From Fibrobacter sp. (GTDB taxonomy: Bacteria > Fibrobacterota > Fibrobacteria > Fibrobacterales > Fibrobacteraceae): DNA of 6,317 nt. Below are positions 1-6,317 of the stretch, piece after piece. Both the position numbers and the translations under genes were made by a program. Within the stretch, counting starts at the first letter, position 1. Each line of letters opens with the position of its first letter. The stretch covers positions 1-6,317 of the forward strand of contig DUVD01000177.1 in assembly GCA_012841225.1 (NCBI GenBank), read 5' to 3'. Under the pieces are notes generated by a model. The model was not told the DNA's origin and did not search any database. It was given only the letters and a program-made list of their open reading frames with translations.

Positions 1-97
1 ACAACCAATGATTGAGCTATAAAGACGGGGTTTTAAAAATTTAATATAAGAAGTATAAAGTTTAGATTTATATTCGTTTAAACAGCCGATTAGAAAA
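1..97. other. AT-rich non-coding stretch downstream of proB
   Basis: This stretch follows the proB stop codon in the leftward direction. It is clearly richer in A and T than the genes, with runs such as ttttaaaaatttaatata at 31-48 and a small palindrome gtttaaac at 76-83. I see no GC-rich stem followed by a T tract in the leftward direction, so no intrinsic terminator for proB can be supported. No reading frame of useful length lies here. The outermost 26 bases, read on the minus strand, resemble the start of a tRNA D-arm, but the match is too weak to call a gene. Confidence 0.5.
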
Positions 98-1234
98 TCA
101 CATCACCACTAAATCATTTTTATGAATAACTTCATCGGAAATGGCATCACCTAATAAAGAACGAACTTCTGGTGTTTTTTTGCGGAGTACTAACTTCAAA
201 GTTTCACTGTCGTATTTGGTAATGCCGCGAGCCACGAGAGTCCCTAATTCATCTAAAACATTAACCAAATCCCCTTGGTCAAAATGCTTTTCTACAGCCA
301 CAACCCCAACAGGTAAAAGGCTAGAGTGTTTTTCTCTTAAGGCCTTACAGCCACCGGCATCAATAATGACATTGCCTCTTGGCGTACTAATAAAAGACAA
401 CCAACGTTGACGGCTGTTCAGTTTTTTGGTGCAACCAGTAAAAAGAGTGCCTGGCGCATTTTCATAAAAAACCTGATGTGGAAGCACACGCTTACCATTA
501 GCAAGAAAAGCATTACAGCCACTTTTTAAAACAGCGCGAATTGATTTCAGCTTGGAATACATACCACCTGTACTCACTGCAGAACCCGTGACACTCGGTT
601 TACCAGCTAAAGCCATAATTTCTGCATTAATTTCTGGTACAAACTGAATCAAACGAGCATTTGAATTCATTTTTGGATTAGCGTCAAACAAACCATCTTC
701 ATCTGTAAAAATCAACAGTAAATCAGCATCTAAAAATAGCGCCACGTCGCTTGAAAGTTTATCGTTATCGCCTACCTTAATTTCGGCAGTCGCAATAGAA
801 TCATTTTCATTAATAATGGGGACTATTTTTTTAGCGAGCATGACTTTAATCATGTTTTGCAAATTTTTATAACGATCGCGACAGCGAAAATCTTCGGCAG
901 AAAGTAAAACCTGCCCCACTACCATATTGCACTTGGCAAATTCTTCGCTATAGACGTGCATTAATTCAATTTGACCAACAGCAGCGCAAGCTTGCTTCTC
1001 GGGAATCACATCTGGTTTTTTGGCGTAACCCAATTTAGCCATACCTGTGCCCACAGCACCGCTGGTCACTACGACCACTTCTTTTTTGGGCATTAGGCGC
1101 TCTATGGAAGCCGCAAGCGAAGCGATGTAACGAATATTTACACCACCCTGATTGGGATCTACCAAAATACTCGAACCGATTTTTATGACGACACGATTTG
1201 ATTCATCCAAAATCTTTTTTCGCAACTCACTCAT
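98..1234 (-). CDS. proB: Glutamate 5-kinase (gamma-glutamyl kinase)
   Basis: This cytoplasmic enzyme phosphorylates L-glutamate with ATP to give gamma-glutamyl phosphate, the first step of proline synthesis. The 378-residue product is close to the 367 of E. coli ProB and has both expected parts: an amino-acid kinase domain (about 12-265) and a C-terminal PUA domain (about 285-370). Visible motifs are VIKIGSS (16-22), VVVTSGAVGTGM (54-65), INENDSIATAEIKVGDNDK (141-159), the nucleotide-site segment around FTDEDGLFDANP (176-187) and STGGMYSKLKS (221-231), whose K228 matches the conserved catalytic-region lysine. D115 and E151 align by eye with E. coli D107 and E143, positions tied to proline feedback inhibition, so regulation by proline is likely. 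The start lies 10 nt after the rapA stop, with no clear Shine-Dalgarno sequence, suggesting translation from a rapA-proB transcript. The partner gene proA is not in the window. The assignment is secure. Confidence 0.97.
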   Translation of the reverse strand: MSELRKKILDESNRVVIKIGSSILVDPNQGGVNIRYIASLAASIERLMPKKEVVVVTSGAVGTGMAKLGYAKKPDVIPEKQACAAVGQIELMHVYSEEFAKCNMVVGQVLLSAEDFRCRDRYKNLQNMIKVMLAKKIVPIINENDSIATAEIKVGDNDKLSSDVALFLDADLLLIFTDEDGLFDANPKMNSNARLIQFVPEINAEIMALAGKPSVTGSAVSTGGMYSKLKSIRAVLKSGCNAFLANGKRVLPHQVFYENAPGTLFTGCTKKLNSRQRWLSFISTPRGNVIIDAGGCKALREKHSSLLPVGVVAVEKHFDQGDLVNVLDELGTLVARGITKYDSETLKLVLRKKTPEVRSLLGDAISDEVIHKNDLVVM

Positions 1235-1244
1235 ACTAAACCCA

Positions 1245-4160
1245 TTAACGGCAAACGATTAAACGGACCGCATCTAAGCGCAATTGAGGTGTAGCAGCCG
1301 CTTTTTTACGTTCCACCACATTTTTTCTTAAGATTTGCAGAACAGGACTGTTTTCGGCTTTACCCCGAAGGGCAAGCAAATGCTGTGTTCGCTGGTACTC
1401 TTGTTCGCAACGGTCTTCTACTTCTAAGGCCGCCTTATCTGCAATCTCAGTAACCTGAACTGCGACAATTCTTTTAACGATAGCTAAGCCTTCGTTACCA
1501 AAGTAACGGATTTTAGCAGCCACCGCCGCATTGCCTTTAGGAATAGGCGCTGCCTTAAGCGAACCCTCATCCAAAGCAGGCAATAACTCAGAGCAATCCT
1601 CTCCAGCGGCATCGATCAAAACACGAAGCACATGTGGGTAGGCTACATCAGAAAACCCCCACTCTGCAGAAACAGAAGGTTCTAAAATAAAATTGTATTG
1701 CATCATTAAGCCGCGTCGGCCAGACTCCTCCCAAATAGCGCAACCCACGCTACCCCTACCCAATGCAGTAGCTAAATCCATGGCGCCTTGAGCAAGCACA
1801 TGCTCCCAACTTAAAAACTCAATATCTTCTCTAAGTTTGGCTTGTTCTCTTGAGCAAGTTACCGTGAGCGCCGACCCGGAGGTTTCTCTTTCTACGCCTT
1901 CTGTTTGGGCGATCATCGAAGCACTCGGCATACCGGGAATGGCTCCAGCTTCTACTTGATGACCCGTAGTTAAAACAAAACTATTCGGAATTACACTTTT
2001 TTCGACATCGACGCCATGTGCTTGAAGAGTTTCAAAAACAAATCGACAAAGGGATTCATCGGCATCAAAACGTTTGATTTCGGCAATTATTTTTTTAGCC
2101 GTTTCGGGGTCTCTCGAATTAAACTCGAGCAAACGGTCGCGCCCTTTTTCAATGCTTTTTCGCAACTCTAGACTATCTGCTTGCACTTGAGGAATCACCT
2201 CTTTTACAAATGTTTCCAGGTTGTCTATTGGGTTATCTAAAGCTTCAATTAACGCATCGGTATACTTTAAGAACAGTTCACCACCGCTCATTAAAGGAGC
2301 AGTAAAAGCGCCTAAGCCATCGTGATACCAGCGGAACATGACTTCTTGAGCGGACCCTTTTACATAAGGCACATGAACTATGATGTCTTTATCTTGGCCA
2401 ATGCGGTCTAAGCGGCCAATGCGTTGCTCTACAAGAGCGGCGTCTAAAGGCAAGTCAAATAAAACTAAATGATTGGCAAACTGAAAATTACGCCCTTCCG
2501 AACCGATTTCAGAAGCGATCAATAAGTTAGCACCATCGGGTTCCGAAAACCAAGCCGCCGCGCGGTCTCGTGCAATTATAGAGACGTCTTCATGAAACAC
2601 CGCATAAGCCGACTTGCCTAAGTGTGCTTCCAACAAAAAGTCTAAAGCCGTTACCACAGCGATGTCTTCGCAAATCAAAAGCACTTTATCGTTTTGGTGT
2701 TCATTTAAGAATTCTTTTAACCAAACAAAACGCTCATCTTGATCCCAGCCTTCTTTGTAATTGGTAATTAAAAGGCCATTCTCTTGAATGTCAGTAGAGT
2801 GATCCTGGTCTTTTTTGGCGGCAGCGGCAATCCAAGCCCTATATTTTGGGTTGGGCTCTAGTTCGACAGCGTCTAACACGCGTTTAGGAAACCCGCCAAC
2901 GCCTTTTCTGGTGTTTCTAAAGACTACAGAGCCAGTGCCTAAAGCATCGACAATGCGGCGCATCCATTCGCCTGCAGACATCGACTTAGAGTTTTCCCTT
3001 TCGAGCCACGAACGAATAGAAGATTTTTTTGGGACTAGTTGGTACAAGTCATCCCAAGTTAAACGACTATCTGAATCCGTTGGCAAAAGAGCCAAGTCTA
3101 ACGCTAATCTACGATACGAATCTTGGTCTTTTATAAATTCATTAAAGTCGGTAAAACGCGCTGGGTCGAGCATGCGCAAGCGATTAAAATGAGATTCTGG
3201 ATGCAATTGAAGAGGCGTTCCCGTTAAAAGCAATATCCCTTTAGAGCGAGCCGTTATAGCGTTTACAAGCATGTACTCTTTGCTCGTAAAACCATCTTCA
3301 CAAACTAGATGATGCGCTTCATCTACAATGGTTAAATCCCATGTCACTTTAAGTAGATCTTCGATAAGGGCTGGTTGGTCGATTAAAAGTTCAACCGTGC
3401 AAATGACATCATTTGCTTGTAAAAATGGATTTGGTTTTTCGCCACTTTCAAATAAAGAACGCAAAAAGCCTTCGTCTACCAGCGTAAAAATATGATTAAA
3501 ACGGCGTTTCATTTCCGCCATCCACTGGTGCTTCAATGATTCGGGAACCAAAATAAGAGAGCGCACCAAACGACCACGAGACTTTAGGGAATGCCAAATC
3601 ATACCAGCTTCAATGGTTTTCCCTAAGCCCACTTCATCTGAAAGCATTAAACGTGGCAATTGCGACGAAGAACAAGCACGATGGCACAAGTAATACTGAT
3701 GCTCAATCATATCTGCTCGAGGGCCAATCATACCACGAACGGAGGATGACTGCCATTCACAAGAAAGCTGATGTGCCTTTTCTCTAAGTCTAAAATTCTT
3801 TAAATCCGAGGTTTTGCCTTTAAGCAAGGCCGAAAAAAGCTCTGCAGGGCGGGCAGCCGCCTTAGAGAGAAGGTCGGACTCGTTCATTTCTCGACCAGCA
3901 CGACCCTGGTAAACGAATAAATCATCGACTTTGGTGATAGTTTCAATTAAAAACGAAGTTCCTTTTTCATTTTTTGCTGTTTCGCCAACAGATAAAGCAT
4001 AACGCTCTACAGGAGCGCTGCTACTGCGATAAATGCGGGTTTGACCCACAGCAGGAAACTCAAAAACAACATTTTTATGTTGAGTGGAAGACACACGACC
4101 GATGCCTAACTCCGGCTCGTGCACACTAATATAACGCTGACCTAGCTTAAAAATACTCAT
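1245..4160 (-). CDS. rapA: RNA polymerase-associated Swi2/Snf2 ATPase RapA
   Basis: RapA (HepA) binds RNA polymerase and uses ATP hydrolysis to help recycle stalled or post-termination complexes. From the start at 4160 the product has 971 residues, against 968 in E. coli, and resembles it end to end. The Tudor-like N-terminus carries LGQRYISVHEPELGIG (6-21). The helicase core follows: Walker A DEVGLGKTIEAGM (175-187, K181), DEAHH (280-284), TGTP (313-316), the RapA-typical FRNTRKGVGGFPKR (414-427), SEIGSEGRNFQFA (550-562) and the arginine-finger motif EQRIGRLDRIGQ (578-589). The C-terminus ends in QLRLDAVRLIVCR, matching the E. coli end QAGWRLDALRLIV. An in-frame ATG at 4178 would add six residues (MLFYAL). 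I prefer 4160 because the family begins immediately before the LGQR motif, though neither ATG has a good ribosome binding site. No catalytic residue looks lost. It is probably the first gene of an operon with proB. Confidence 0.96.
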   Translation of the reverse strand: MSIFKLGQRYISVHEPELGIGRVSSTQHKNVVFEFPAVGQTRIYRSSSAPVERYALSVGETAKNEKGTSFLIETITKVDDLFVYQGRAGREMNESDLLSKAAARPAELFSALLKGKTSDLKNFRLREKAHQLSCEWQSSSVRGMIGPRADMIEHQYYLCHRACSSSQLPRLMLSDEVGLGKTIEAGMIWHSLKSRGRLVRSLILVPESLKHQWMAEMKRRFNHIFTLVDEGFLRSLFESGEKPNPFLQANDVICTVELLIDQPALIEDLLKVTWDLTIVDEAHHLVCEDGFTSKEYMLVNAITARSKGILLLTGTPLQLHPESHFNRLRMLDPARFTDFNEFIKDQDSYRRLALDLALLPTDSDSRLTWDDLYQLVPKKSSIRSWLERENSKSMSAGEWMRRIVDALGTGSVVFRNTRKGVGGFPKRVLDAVELEPNPKYRAWIAAAAKKDQDHSTDIQENGLLITNYKEGWDQDERFVWLKEFLNEHQNDKVLLICEDIAVVTALDFLLEAHLGKSAYAVFHEDVSIIARDRAAAWFSEPDGANLLIASEIGSEGRNFQFANHLVLFDLPLDAALVEQRIGRLDRIGQDKDIIVHVPYVKGSAQEVMFRWYHDGLGAFTAPLMSGGELFLKYTDALIEALDNPIDNLETFVKEVIPQVQADSLELRKSIEKGRDRLLEFNSRDPETAKKIIAEIKRFDADESLCRFVFETLQAHGVDVEKSVIPNSFVLTTGHQVEAGAIPGMPSASMIAQTEGVERETSGSALTVTCSREQAKLREDIEFLSWEHVLAQGAMDLATALGRGSVGCAIWEESGRRGLMMQYNFILEPSVSAEWGFSDVAYPHVLRVLIDAAGEDCSELLPALDEGSLKAAPIPKGNAAVAAKIRYFGNEGLAIVKRIVAVQVTEIADKAALEVEDRCEQEYQRTQHLLALRGKAENSPVLQILRKNVVERKKAAATPQLRLDAVRLIVCR

Positions 4161-4223
4161 GAGGGCATAAAATAGCATTTTTCTTTTTAAAAAGATAAAG
4201 TTCTTTCTAAATTAGACGCAGTT
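4161..4223. promoter_or_regulatory. Divergent intergenic region between rapA and the GYF_2-RDD gene
   Basis: This 63-bp spacer separates two genes that point away from each other, so it, or sequence just inside the flanking genes, should hold both promoters. It is strongly AT-rich. For the rightward gene, taaatt at 4208-4213 matches four of six bases of a -10 hexamer, but the -35 position 17 bp upstream (4185-4190, ttttaa) is poor. For rapA I could not find a convincing hexamer pair. Neither start codon has a recognisable Shine-Dalgarno sequence: gacgcagtt precedes the rightward ATG, and TGCCCTC precedes the rapA ATG on the minus strand. The regulatory role is inferred from gene orientation, not from matched elements. 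Confidence 0.45.
4182..4195. repeat. Perfect 14-bp palindrome in the divergent spacer
   Basis: The sequence tctttttaaaaaga is identical to its own reverse complement. It sits near the middle of the divergent spacer, roughly 22 bp from the rapA start and 28 bp from the start of the rightward gene. That position would suit an operator shared by both promoters. It is made almost wholly of A and T, so a chance palindrome is quite possible in such composition, and no known operator consensus is matched. Confidence 0.4.
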
Positions 4224-4973
4224 ATGAATTGGTTTTATATAGATAAAAGCATTAAATCGGGCGACCGCCGGCAGGGGCCCTATACTGTTGAAGAAATGCG
4301 AGAATTTGCCGCAGAAGCAACCATTGAAAATTCGACTTTAGTCTGGCATACCGGGCTCGAGAATTGGATCCCTTGGGAAAAATCCGATGGCTTTATTAAC
4401 GAAGAGAAGGTCAATGAACTAATTCAGCAAACCATTGCTGAGATTCTTCTCGAAAAAAAGAACTCTCGGCGACCTGCTGCTGGTTTTAGCGTTCGAGCTA
4501 TGGCTTTTTTAATAGACTTCATTGTTTTAAGTCTGCTCGGTAGCATCATCGTTTATGGGTTAAACATACTTCACCTCATCGATCTAGAAACGATCCATGC
4601 CCTAGTGGAGAAGTACCTTTCAAACCCACTATCTCCCGATTTTGCCAAAGAATTTTTAGAAGCAGAAGGGGTATCTGTATTTGTATCCATTTGGTTTATG
4701 ATACAGGCACTTTATTCGATTTTCTTTCACGCGAGGTATGGCGGCACATTTGGTAAATTGCTACTTCACCTAAAAGTGGAAAACGCAAATGGCACTAAGC
4801 TTAATCTAGCAAAAGCAACCATCCGTTATCTTTACAGCGTCTTAACTCAATTTACTCTTGTCTTTTACGGCATCGGCTACCTTATTGCAGCCATAGACCC
4901 TAAAAAAAGAGCATTGCATGATTTTTTAGCAAGCACCCGCGTCGTCTACTCAGAGACCGATAAGGAAAAATAA
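4224..4973 (+). CDS. GYF_2-domain and RDD-family membrane protein
   Basis: The 249-residue product joins two parts. Residues 1-55 look like a GYF_2 (DUF4339) domain: WFYIDKS near the start, QGPYTVEEM (17-25) and the closing pattern TLVWHTGLENWIPW (38-51). This family is thought to serve in protein-protein contact. A charged helix-like linker (about 59-84) leads to an RDD domain of about 90-245 with three hydrophobic segments, about 92-113, 150-170 and 200-224. RDD hallmarks are R91 and D98 in the first segment, GGTFGKLLLHLKV (173-185), and D225 with KKRALHDFLASTRVV (227-241). The region between the first two membrane segments (114-149) is acidic. There is no signal peptide, so the GYF_2 part is probably cytoplasmic, with the RDD part in the inner membrane. 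Some RDD proteins have been linked to ion transport, but function cannot be set from sequence here. It ends 6 nt before murA, suggesting shared transcription. Confidence 0.88.
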   Translation: MNWFYIDKSIKSGDRRQGPYTVEEMREFAAEATIENSTLVWHTGLENWIPWEKSDGFINEEKVNELIQQTIAEILLEKKNSRRPAAGFSVRAMAFLIDFIVLSLLGSIIVYGLNILHLIDLETIHALVEKYLSNPLSPDFAKEFLEAEGVSVFVSIWFMIQALYSIFFHARYGGTFGKLLLHLKVENANGTKLNLAKATIRYLYSVLTQFTLVFYGIGYLIAAIDPKKRALHDFLASTRVVYSETDKEK

Positions 4974-4979
4974 AGCGTT

Positions 4980-6248
4980 ATGGATCGTTATTTAATTCCC
5001 GCATTAGAACAACCACTTAACGGTGAAGTCGAAATTTCAGGCGCCAAAAACGCAGTCCTAGCGATTATGGCAGCCACTCTTTTGGTCGACGGTGTTTCCG
5101 AAATCTCAAACGTCCCACACTTAAAAGACATGAAGACTATGTCCGATGTATTTAGAGTGATTGGTTGTCGCATTGATGGCGCGGCTCATACCTTGCGAAT
5201 TGATACTCGTGGTGCAAATCACCTTGAAGCACCTTACGAATTAGTAAAAACCATGCGCGCTAGCTTTTACGTACTAGGGCCCTTGGTTGCTCGATTTGGT
5301 AGGTGCCGAGTCTCACTACCGGGTGGCTGCGCTTGGGGGCCAAGACCTGTAGACTTACATCTAAAAGGGCTTGAGGCTCTTGGTGCTACTATCAACGTAA
5401 CCCACGGTTATGTAGAAGCACTCTGCGAAGGTCGCCTTAAAGGTGGCACGTTCCATTTTCCTGTAAGCAGCGTAGGAGCCACGGTAAATATTTTAATGGC
5501 TGCCACTCTCGCCTCTGGAAAAAGCGTATTACACAATGCAGCCATAGAACCAGAAATCGATGCCCTAGTCGATTACCTTATTGGTATGGGCGCTAAAATT
5601 GAAGGCCGAGGCACTAGGACACTAAAAGTTGAAGGCGTCGAAAAACTAAGCCCAGGCTCTGGAGCGACTATCCCCGATCGTATAGAAGCAGGTTCCTTTT
5701 TGATTGGTGCAGCCGTCACTCGTGGCTGCATTAAAACGACAAACATGGATCCAACTCACATAGAAGCACTGCTCAACAGCCTTCGCGAAATGGGTTGCAA
5801 AATCACCATTGGCGACACCTGGGTCGAGGTCGATGCACGCGATAAAAAACTAAAACCCATTTCTGTTAAAACGCTACCGCACCCTGGTTTCCCCACAGAT
5901 TTACAAGCTCCCATGATGACTTTATTAGCAACAATCGATGGACTAAGCATTATACAAGATACGGTGTACACAGATCGCTTTACCCACGTTGCGGAATTAC
6001 AGCGCTTAGGAGCCGATATTAAACTGGTCGGCGATACCGCCCACGTGCAAGGGGGCAAGCCTTTATCGAGTGCTCCCATTATGGCATCGGACTTGCGCGC
6101 TGGCGCCGCACTTGTTCTAGCTGCGCTTATAGCGGAGGGCGAGACTTCAATTAGTCGCATCTACCATATAGATCGAGGCTACGAAGATTTCGAAAATAAA
6201 ATAAACTCTCTTGGTGCTGCCGTTCAAAGAACTCAAGATAATTCTTGA
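4980..6248 (+). CDS. murA: UDP-N-acetylglucosamine 1-carboxyvinyltransferase MurA
   Basis: MurA transfers the enolpyruvyl group of phosphoenolpyruvate to UDP-N-acetylglucosamine in the cytoplasm, the first committed step of peptidoglycan synthesis. The 422-residue product matches the usual length (419 in E. coli) and is full. Landmarks are SGAKNAVLA (20-28) with the substrate-binding K23 and N24, TMRAS (91-95) with R93, the active-site loop GGCAWGPRPVDLHLKGLEALGA (positions 115-136) with C117 and R122, HPGFPTDLQAPMM (301-313) with D307, DLRAGAALV (371-379) with R372, and HIDRGYEDFENK (396-407) with R399. The cysteine at 117 is the residue fosfomycin alkylates, so the enzyme should be of the drug-sensitive type, not the Cys-to-Asp resistant type. 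An AAGGAA stretch at 4962-4967 lies inside the end of the preceding gene, about 12 nt from the ATG, a rather long spacing for a ribosome binding site. It is probably co-transcribed with the upstream GYF_2-RDD gene. Confidence 0.98.
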   Translation: MDRYLIPALEQPLNGEVEISGAKNAVLAIMAATLLVDGVSEISNVPHLKDMKTMSDVFRVIGCRIDGAAHTLRIDTRGANHLEAPYELVKTMRASFYVLGPLVARFGRCRVSLPGGCAWGPRPVDLHLKGLEALGATINVTHGYVEALCEGRLKGGTFHFPVSSVGATVNILMAATLASGKSVLHNAAIEPEIDALVDYLIGMGAKIEGRGTRTLKVEGVEKLSPGSGATIPDRIEAGSFLIGAAVTRGCIKTTNMDPTHIEALLNSLREMGCKITIGDTWVEVDARDKKLKPISVKTLPHPGFPTDLQAPMMTLLATIDGLSIIQDTVYTDRFTHVAELQRLGADIKLVGDTAHVQGGKPLSSAPIMASDLRAGAALVLAALIAEGETSISRIYHIDRGYEDFENKINSLGAAVQRTQDNS

Positions 6249-6290
6249 GTTATTAAAATCACCTATAGCTAAAGCGTTTTCACCCTTCTC
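6249..6290 (+). other. Short intergenic gap after murA
   Basis: This gap follows the murA stop codon. It has no GC-rich hairpin followed by a run of T, so no intrinsic terminator can be supported, and transcription may continue into a following gene. A segment tagctaaag at 6266-6274 can pair with ctttggcta at 6301-6309 in nine steps with one G-T wobble, which might form a loose hairpin in the transcript, but this could be chance. Confidence 0.4.
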
Positions 6291-6317
6291 GTGGAGTCCA
6301 CTTTGGCTAGACAAAAA
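6291..6317 (+). CDS. Possible start of a further gene, cut by the window end
   Basis: A reading frame with no stop runs to the window edge. It can begin at GTG 6291 (GTG GAG TCC ACT TTG GCT AGA CAA AAA) or at TTG 6303 (TTG GCT AGA CAA AAA, giving MARQK). A GGAG at 6293-6296 lies 6 nt before the TTG, an ideal distance for a ribosome binding site and the best such match in the window, which favours the TTG start. The frame is closed upstream by TAA at 6270-6272. Only 5 to 9 codons are visible, so no product can be named and the call rests mainly on the GGAG spacing and on being the next position in a rightward gene series. Confidence 0.3.

Noticed and set aside
141..410. An 89-codon open frame on the plus strand opposite the 3' end of proB
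   Set aside because: It overlaps the PUA-domain coding part of proB on the other strand and shows no recognisable motif.
2815..3192. A 125-codon open frame on the plus strand opposite rapA
   Set aside because: It lies wholly inside the well-supported rapA gene on the other strand, and its translation shows no family motif. It is best read as a by-product of rapA codon use.
4988..5173. A 61-codon open frame on the minus strand opposite the start of murA
   Set aside because: It is fully antisense to the conserved murA N-terminus and has no supporting motif.
5328..5332. Possible fosfomycin-resistance change at the MurA active-site cysteine
   Set aside because: The active-site loop keeps cysteine at residue 117, so the Cys-to-Asp type seen in some resistant MurA proteins is not present.
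5756..6160. A 134-codon open frame on the minus strand opposite murA
   Set aside because: It is antisense to a conserved catalytic part of murA, and its translation is serine-rich with no recognisable domain.
6291..6301. Short palindrome gtggagtccac considered as a terminator hairpin
   Set aside because: The arms are 5 bp with a one-base centre, too tight to form a hairpin loop, and no T tract follows. The GGAG inside is better read as a ribosome binding site.

Overview
This is an ordinary chromosomal housekeeping window. It holds four complete protein genes and possibly the first codons of a fifth. Two genes run leftward, rapA then proB, encoding an RNA polymerase recycling ATPase of the Swi2/Snf2 superfamily and glutamate 5-kinase. 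Two run rightward: a membrane protein joining a GYF_2-type domain to an RDD domain, then murA for the first committed step of peptidoglycan synthesis. The two pairs diverge from a 63-bp AT-rich spacer at 4161-4223. I found no mobile element, CRISPR array, prophage gene or sign of recent transfer.

Organism: MurA and the RapA type point to a bacterium with peptidoglycan. RapA with its Tudor-like N-terminus is best known from Gammaproteobacteria. The MurA active-site loop reads GGCAWGPRP rather than the enterobacterial GGCTIGARP. Start codons have poor or no Shine-Dalgarno sequences, the base composition is moderately AT-rich, and rapA-proB is not a familiar enterobacterial arrangement. Together these lean away from enterics, possibly towards an FCB-type lineage such as Fibrobacterota. 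That placement is inference with low confidence.

Layout: 1-97 is AT-rich sequence downstream of proB, with no gene and no convincing terminator. 98-1234 (minus) is proB. 1245-4160 (minus) is rapA, ending 10 nt before proB, so the two are probably co-transcribed. 4161-4223 is the divergent intergenic spacer with a perfect 14-bp palindrome. 4224-4973 (plus) is the GYF_2-RDD membrane protein. 4980-6248 (plus) is murA, starting 6 nt after the previous stop, again suggesting one transcript. 6249-6317 is the sequence after murA, with a possible GTG or TTG start of a further gene cut off by the window end.

The two divergent units join functions with no obvious pathway link: RNA polymerase recycling with proline synthesis, and an uncharacterised membrane adaptor with cell wall synthesis. 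The least understood gene is the GYF_2-RDD protein next to murA.
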